A stretch of 20,556 nucleotides of DNA from an uncultured Acetobacteraceae bacterium. GTDB lineage: Bacteria > Pseudomonadota > Alphaproteobacteria > Acetobacterales > Acetobacteraceae. Position 1 is the stretch's first letter; each line of letters begins with the position of its first letter. Shown in pieces: positions 16,344-20,556 of the stretch. The notes under the pieces are model-generated. The model saw only the letters and a program-made list of their open reading frames with translations. It had not been told where the DNA came from and searched no databases. The stretch spans positions 1 to 20,556 of the forward strand of contig CAIMEK010000897.1 of NCBI GenBank assembly GCA_903839965.1, read 5' to 3'. The position numbers and the translations under genes are program-made.

Positions 16344-17255
16344 CTACGCGGCCTTCGGCACCGCCAGATGCGCCATGCGGCCAGGCAGCTTGCGGCCAAG
16401 CATGGTTTCCATTTGCCGGGTGAGATCGATCAGGCCATGCCAATCGATGCCGGTTTCGACCCCCATTTCGTCCAGGGCGTAAACCGCGTCCTCGGTCGCG
16501 ATATTGCCGGTGGCGCCCGGGATGAACGGACAGCCGCCGAGGCCGCCCAGGCTGGTATCCAAGGTCACCACCCCGGCCTGCAATCCGGCGACCATATTGG
16601 CCAGCCCGAGCCCGCGCGTGTCGTGCAGATGCAGCGACAGCCTGACCCGGTCCGACACCGTCCGGCGAACCCGGCTCACCAGTTCAAAGACCGACCTGGG
16701 ATTGCCCAGGCCGGCGCTGTCGGCCAGATTGATTTCGTCGACGCCGAGGCTGTCGTAAAGGGTCGCGATGTCGCAAACGACGTCCGGCGATATGGCCCCC
16801 TCATAGCCGCACCCCAGCGCCGACTGGATCCCCGCACGAATGGCAATGCCGCTCGCCACGCCGCCCTCGATCATTCCCCGTATTTCGACAAGCGATTGGG
16901 CGATGGAGCGCTGGGTATTCTTCTGGCTGTGGGTTTCGCTCGCCGATATCGACATGCTGAGATGCGACACATTGCAGCGCAACGCCCGCTCGAGACCCTT
17001 CATGTTGAGGATCAGGGCGGTGTAGGTAACGTCCGGCTGACGTTCCAATGCGTGGAACACGTCGTCCGTATTGGCCATCTGCGGCACCCATTTCGGGTGA
17101 ACGAACGACCCGACCTGGATGCGCCTGACCCCGCAGGCCTCGAGTCCCTTTATGAACTGGAGCTTTTCCGCAACGGAAAACAGCCGCTTCTCGATTTGCA
17201 GGCCATCGCGGAGAGCCTCGTCCTCCAGAAGAATCCGTTTCGGCAGATCGTGCAT
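16344..17255 (-). CDS. Hydroxymethylglutaryl-CoA lyase-like aldolase
   Basis: This 303-residue TIM-barrel protein belongs to the HMG-CoA lyase / DRE-TIM family, which cleaves carbon-carbon bonds of 3-hydroxy-acyl-CoA or oxo acids with a divalent metal. Metal and catalytic residues are present: Asp18 in LRDGLQ, His209 and His211 in HLHDTRG, Cys242 in GGCPFIPGATGN and Asn251. SISASETHSQKN matches the SASE loop. The N-terminal motif is EDEALRDGLQ where true HMG-CoA lyases have E-V-G-P-RDGLQ, which hints at a divergent specificity. ATG 17255 is preferred because GGAGG ends 5 nt before it; ATGs at 17258 and 17276 are also possible, the latter with a weak site. The gene follows the TRAP permease by 165 bp and precedes the fusion gene, so it likely acts on the imported carboxylate. 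Confidence 0.85.
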   Translation of the reverse strand: MHDLPKRILLEDEALRDGLQIEKRLFSVAEKLQFIKGLEACGVRRIQVGSFVHPKWVPQMANTDDVFHALERQPDVTYTALILNMKGLERALRCNVSHLSMSISASETHSQKNTQRSIAQSLVEIRGMIEGGVASGIAIRAGIQSALGCGYEGAISPDVVCDIATLYDSLGVDEINLADSAGLGNPRSVFELVSRVRRTVSDRVRLSLHLHDTRGLGLANMVAGLQAGVVTLDTSLGGLGGCPFIPGATGNIATEDAVYALDEMGVETGIDWHGLIDLTRQMETMLGRKLPGRMAHLAVPKAA

Positions 17256-17420
17256 CATGGCCTCCGCAAGTTTCATTCCACCGTGGAGACGTCCCCGGTC
17301 AGGCCCGACATCCGGCGGCCCGAGCCGCCTTCGCCACGCGGTGTGAAGGGGGAAATACGCTGCACCCGTCAGGCTCTGCCCGCAAGCATCTCCACGGAAT
17401 CTCTCGTATGTAGCATTGCT

Positions 17421-19310
17421 CTAGAGCATTATCGTCGTGATAATCGGGAATGCGATGATGACCGCCAGTGCGATGACGAGCACCCCGAGAAGAGGCCAGA
17501 TGTGACGCATCGTCTCGTCCGGGGACACCCGGCCGATAGCGCAGGCGCCATAGAAACCGAGTCCGAACGGCGGCGCGAACAGGCCGATGCCCATCGCCAG
17601 GATGACGACGATAGCGTAATGCACGTCGTTGATGTGCAAGGCACGGGCCACCGGGAAGAGCAGCGGCGCGAGCAGCACGATCACCGGCATGCCTTCCAGC
17701 ACGCTGCCCAGGACGACGAAGACGACCATCGAGACCGCCATGAAGGGTATGGGGCCGCCGGCGTTCGTCATGATCGTGGTCAACGCGTGCGAGAAGCCAG
17801 ACTGGGTCAAGGCCCAGGCCATCGCCGTGGCGCAGCCGACGATGAGAAGGACCACCCCGGACAGCGACGCCGTATCGGCGAGAATCGAAAACATCCGGTT
17901 CCACTGCACCTGCTTCCAGGTGACGAGGCCGACGAGCAGCGCGTAGATGATGCCGATGGTGGAAACCTCGGTCGCCGTCGTGACGCCTCCCAGCACGAAC
18001 GCGCGGATCAGGAACGGCAGCAGCAGTCCTGGTATTGCCAGGACGAAGGTATAGGCGATCGTCCGTGCCGAGGCGCGGGGCGAAACGGTTCCCCATTTGC
18101 GCGCGCGCCACCCCACGAAGATCACCAGCGCCAGTGCGGCTACGGCCGCGGGCAGGATGCCTCCGGCGAACAGGCCCGCGATGGACACGCCGGCGACCGC
18201 ACCGATGGCGATGAGCACAATGCTCGGCGGGATCGTTTCCGACATTGCGCAGGCGGCGGCCAGCAGCGCCACCATCTGTGCCGGGTCGTTGCCCCTTTTC
18301 TTCATCTCCGGCACCAGAATCGGCGCGACCGCCGCCATGTCGGCGATCTTGGAACCGGAAATGCCGGAGATCAGGAAAATCGCGCCCAGCAGCACGTATT
18401 CCAGGCCGCCGCGGACGTGCCCGAGCAGAGCGACGAGAAAGTTGACCATGTTGCGGGCCATTCCCGTCACCTCGATCAGCACGCCGAGGTAGATGAAAAG
18501 CGGTACGGCCAGCAACAGCAGGTTGGACACGCCGATGTCGATGCGGGCGAGCGTGATCGTCAGCGGGGCATGGGTGGAGAAGGCCAGATACGCCGTCGTG
18601 GCAAGGCCGAAGGAAAAGGCGATCGGTGTGCCGGCGAAGATGAAAAGGAAGACAAGCGGCCCGAAGAAGATGGCCAGGCTCATCGCCCCCATGCTCAACC
18701 ACGTCGTCTGGAACATCCAGAGCAACAGAAAGATAACCGCGTTCACGCCAACCGCAGCGGCAAGGTGCTTCGGCCGAAGCAAACGCAGCCGCACAACCGC
18801 CATCACCAGCATCAGCGCGAACGATATCGGCAGCGCACTCGCCCGCCAGGAATCCGGTATCTCAAATTGCGGAGTGAACAAAATATACTGATGGATCGTA
18901 AAAGCGACGGCGTAGTAGGTGGTCGCCGCCAGGAATATGACGGTGACCACCTGCGCGAACGCGTTGACCCATGGTTGCCCGGCGCGCGGAAGCATCTGCA
19001 CCGCCGTCGTCATCCGCATGTGCTCGCTGCGCTGGAAGCCGAGCACAGCGCCGATCATCGTCAGCCAGATGAACAGAATGATCGCTGTTTCGTCGGTCCA
19101 GAGCGATGGCGCGTCGAGCACGTAGCGGGTCGTCACGCCCCAGAACAGGATGACCACCTCGACCACCACCAGACCGGCGCCGACGACAACCGCCACCGCA
19201 CCGATGGCGCGCTCGATCGCGGTCTGAACCTCGACCTCGTGCGCCGCTCCGGCAACCGCTTCCGGGGGGATTTCCCCCGGAAGCACGCCACCCCCGCTCG
19301 CGACTGCCAT
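17421..19310 (-). CDS. TRAP transporter fused small-large permease (DctQM)
   Basis: This 629-residue inner-membrane protein combines both membrane subunits of a tripartite ATP-independent periplasmic transporter, which imports carboxylates by sodium or proton symport. Residues about 32-180 are the DctQ part, with TTRYVLDAPSLWTDETAI and GAVLGFQRSEHMRM. From about 190 to the end is DctM, with GTPIAFSFGLATTAYLAFS, GLEYVLLGAIFLISGISGSK, SETIPPSIVLIAIGAVAGVS, VLEGMPVIVLLAPLLFPVA and FAPPFGLGFYGACA. ATG 19310 was chosen because AGGAAAG lies 8 nt upstream and it overlaps the dctP stop codon (TAATG), showing translational coupling; a GTG 13 codons upstream lies inside dctP. The N-terminal roughly 45 residues hold a 112-bp repeat with a 25-bp palindrome also found in the broken copy upstream of dctP. 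Confidence 0.92.
   Translation of the reverse strand: MAVASGGGVLPGEIPPEAVAGAAHEVEVQTAIERAIGAVAVVVGAGLVVVEVVILFWGVTTRYVLDAPSLWTDETAIILFIWLTMIGAVLGFQRSEHMRMTTAVQMLPRAGQPWVNAFAQVVTVIFLAATTYYAVAFTIHQYILFTPQFEIPDSWRASALPISFALMLVMAVVRLRLLRPKHLAAAVGVNAVIFLLLWMFQTTWLSMGAMSLAIFFGPLVFLFIFAGTPIAFSFGLATTAYLAFSTHAPLTITLARIDIGVSNLLLLAVPLFIYLGVLIEVTGMARNMVNFLVALLGHVRGGLEYVLLGAIFLISGISGSKIADMAAVAPILVPEMKKRGNDPAQMVALLAAACAMSETIPPSIVLIAIGAVAGVSIAGLFAGGILPAAVAALALVIFVGWRARKWGTVSPRASARTIAYTFVLAIPGLLLPFLIRAFVLGGVTTATEVSTIGIIYALLVGLVTWKQVQWNRMFSILADTASLSGVVLLIVGCATAMAWALTQSGFSHALTTIMTNAGGPIPFMAVSMVVFVVLGSVLEGMPVIVLLAPLLFPVARALHINDVHYAIVVILAMGIGLFAPPFGLGFYGACAIGRVSPDETMRHIWPLLGVLVIALAVIIAFPIITTIML
19177..19288. repeat. 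112-bp direct repeat, copy A (inside dctQM 5' end)
   Basis: This segment matches 20416-20527 in the same orientation with 11 mismatches by hand alignment (about 90% identity), without gaps. It encodes residues 8-45 of DctQM. At 19259-19283 it contains a palindrome with 12-bp arms around a central T, with only one G-T wobble. Confidence 0.85.
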
Positions 19311-20326
19311 TACGCCAACTTTCCTACTATCTGCTCCAGCGCTTCCCACACTTTGTCGCCATACTTCTTGCTCGCATCTTTGTAGTAACTGCTCGCCTTC
19401 AGCTTGTCGCGGAACGTGTCCAAATCCGGCTCCGTAATCGTAACGCCCTGCGACTTGAGAAGTTCCGACGTATGTGCGTTGTCAGCGAGAATAGCGGCCC
19501 GCTCTTCTTTCGCCGCCTCTTCAAAATTTCTCGCCATGATCTCCCGTATGTCCGCAGGCAATTTCTGCCACATCGCCTTGTTCATGATAATCCACCAGTT
19601 GTCCCACATGTGGTTCGTCATGGCGATGTACTTCTGCACTTCATACAGCTTGAAAGTCTCGATCTGCTGCAGAGGGCCCTCCGATCCTTCGACGATCCCC
19701 GTCTGCAAGGACGTATAAAGCTCGCTGATATCGACGCTCGTCGGCGCGGCCCCCAGGTTCGCCCACAACGACGTCCACACCGGCCCGATCGGCAGACGGA
19801 GTTTCAGATTCCTCACGTCCCCCACGTTCATCACCTTGCGGCGGGAGGTCGTGAGCTGACGGAAGCCTTGTTCAAAGCAAGTCGGGAAGCAATAGAAACC
19901 GCCCTTGTCCAGGGCATCGCGGACGACCGCGCCGAGCGGGCCGTCCATCGCCTTCCATGCCTGCTCGGAGTTCTTGAAGGCAAAGCCGACAGCGTTGATC
20001 CCGGCGACCGGAATCACGTTGGAGAGCATGGTGCCGCTTTCCAGCTGGAAGTCCAGCGCCCCGCTGTGAACCTCCATGATCATGTCGAGGTCGCCGCCCA
20101 ATTGGCCCGACGGGTAGGTCTGCAGCTGAATGCGGCCGTTTGACTCTTTGGCCATTTTGGCGGCGGCCTTGTCGAGTATCTGAGCGGCGATATGGTCCTT
20201 CGGCTGCACCAAGCCGAGTTTGAAGCTGAACTCGGCCGCATGTGCCGAGCGGCCAGGAATAATAATGGCCGGCGCCGACAATGCGGCCAATGTTCCTAAA
20301 GTCAACGTGCGACGCGTTACTTGCAT
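19310..20326 (-). CDS. dctP: TRAP transporter substrate-binding protein DctP
   Basis: This 338-residue periplasmic protein captures the solute for the TRAP permease encoded next. The N-terminus MQVTRRTLTLGTLAALSAPA has a twin arginine (Arg5-Arg6) and hydrophobic core, so export may use Tat; cleavage after AHA near residue 30 is likely. The family core is present: YPSGQLGGDLDMIMEVHSGA and LKLRLP with Arg177, the arginine that usually clamps the substrate carboxylate. LGAAPTSVDISELYTSLQTG follows. ATG 20326 has AGGGAG 6 nt upstream. Another ATG 11 codons earlier (20359) also has a good site (GGGGAAGGAAAG) and cannot be excluded. The ligand is probably a monocarboxylate or dicarboxylate. It is the first intact gene of the minus-strand cluster and shares one base with the dctQM start codon. 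Confidence 0.92.
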   Translation of the reverse strand: MQVTRRTLTLGTLAALSAPAIIIPGRSAHAAEFSFKLGLVQPKDHIAAQILDKAAAKMAKESNGRIQLQTYPSGQLGGDLDMIMEVHSGALDFQLESGTMLSNVIPVAGINAVGFAFKNSEQAWKAMDGPLGAVVRDALDKGGFYCFPTCFEQGFRQLTTSRRKVMNVGDVRNLKLRLPIGPVWTSLWANLGAAPTSVDISELYTSLQTGIVEGSEGPLQQIETFKLYEVQKYIAMTNHMWDNWWIIMNKAMWQKLPADIREIMARNFEEAAKEERAAILADNAHTSELLKSQGVTITEPDLDTFRDKLKASSYYKDASKKYGDKVWEALEQIVGKLA

Positions 20327-20342
20327 GACAGTCTCCCTTTGG

Positions 20343-20549
20343 TTAGCATTCACTTTCATCTTTCCTTCCCCTCTGGAAGAGGAAGTTGCCCGCAGAATTC
20401 TTCGAGTTGCGCCGTGCGCCGAGGACAGCCGCCACCGGAGCGATGGCGCGCTCGATCGCGGTCTGAGCCTCGACCTCCTGCGCCGCTCCGGCAACGGCTT
20501 GCGGGGGAATTTCCCCCGCAAGCACGACGTGTTTCGACACTGCGGGCAT
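20343..20549 (-). pseudogene. Truncated copy of the dctQM 5' end
   Basis: A 68-codon minus-strand frame begins MPAVSKHVVLAGEIPPQAV and goes on with GAAQEVEAQTAIERAI. It corresponds to LPGEIPPEAVAGAAHEVEVQTAIERAI at the start of the nearby DctQM. Similarity stops after about 40 residues (VAAVLGA) and the frame then runs through unrelated sequence to a stop that overlaps the upstream region of dctP. No membrane segment remains, so it cannot work as a DctQ. It looks like the scar of a duplication or of a lost neighbouring TRAP gene. It starts 7 bases from the window edge, so what lies upstream is unknown. A small expressed leader peptide is an alternative. Confidence 0.65.
20416..20527. repeat. 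112-bp direct repeat, copy B (upstream of dctP)
   Basis: This is the second copy of the repeat at 19177-19288, offset by 1239 bp and in the same orientation, about 90% identical by hand count. It carries a perfect palindrome at 20498-20522: arms CTTGCGGGGGAA and TTCCCCCGCAAG around a single T. Confidence 0.85.
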
Positions 20550-20556
20550 CAAGACA

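Noticed and set aside
17281..17397. Nine-bp complementary segments CCGTGGAGA and TCTCCACGG about 100 bp apart between dctQM and the lyase gene
   Set aside because: The distance is long and there is no further extension of pairing. The chance of such a match in a gap of this size is not negligible.
15981..19385. A plus-strand open frame of more than 1100 codons opposite the lyase and TRAP genes
   Set aside because: It is rich in Arg, His, Asp and Gln, without domains, and opposite well-supported genes. It is not treated as a giant protein.

Overview
The window is G+C-rich chromosomal DNA with tightly packed catabolic and transport genes. ABC importers sit beside a TRAP transporter whose two membrane subunits are fused. 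GTG starts and small-acid metabolism genes are also present. Together these suggest a metabolically versatile alphaproteobacterium, perhaps a Rhodospirillales/Acetobacteraceae or Bradyrhizobium-like soil organism. There is no rRNA or other marker gene, so the assignment is only a guess.

Left edge (1-1984): the 3' end of a sugar-type ABC permease gene; a 446-bp gap with no gene; a VIT-family metal transporter; then a 529-bp non-coding stretch that carries a short scar of an IS1182-type transposase.

Plus-strand cluster (1985-9630): a complete binding-protein-dependent ABC importer (binding protein, fused double permease, ATPase), then an MmgE/PrpD-family enzyme, a small VOC protein, a family-3 solute-binding domain without a signal peptide, and an SDR dehydrogenase. 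Spacing suggests one uptake-plus-catabolism unit for a small organic acid. It is divided by three strong G+C-rich hairpins (3121-3164, 7810-7832, 8644-8676) that probably set different expression levels.

Middle (9766-14147): a minus-strand pair of an RraA-like aldolase and a tagaturonate-reductase-like dehydrogenase (sugar acid metabolism), a plus-strand NnrU-family membrane protein, and a convergent DadA-like amino acid oxidoreductase.

Minus-strand cluster (20326 down to 14241): dctP, a fused dctQM, an HMG-CoA-lyase-like aldolase and a 633-residue fusion. The fusion joins an N-terminal two-module HPPD/VOC region, like the C-terminal half of QuiC, to a C-terminal shikimate-dehydrogenase-like domain. 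The fusion keeps the His-His-Glu iron triad and the catalytic Lys/Asp of shikimate dehydrogenase. It has lost the two serines that normally bind the shikimate carboxylate. Imported carboxylate -> oxidation/oxygenation by the fusion -> carbon-carbon cleavage by the lyase is a plausible but unproven route. This is my best candidate for an undescribed system.

Right edge: a broken copy of the first part of dctQM lies just upstream of dctP. The 112-bp repeat shared by the two copies contains a 25-bp palindrome. All three base differences between the copies inside that palindrome keep its pairing.
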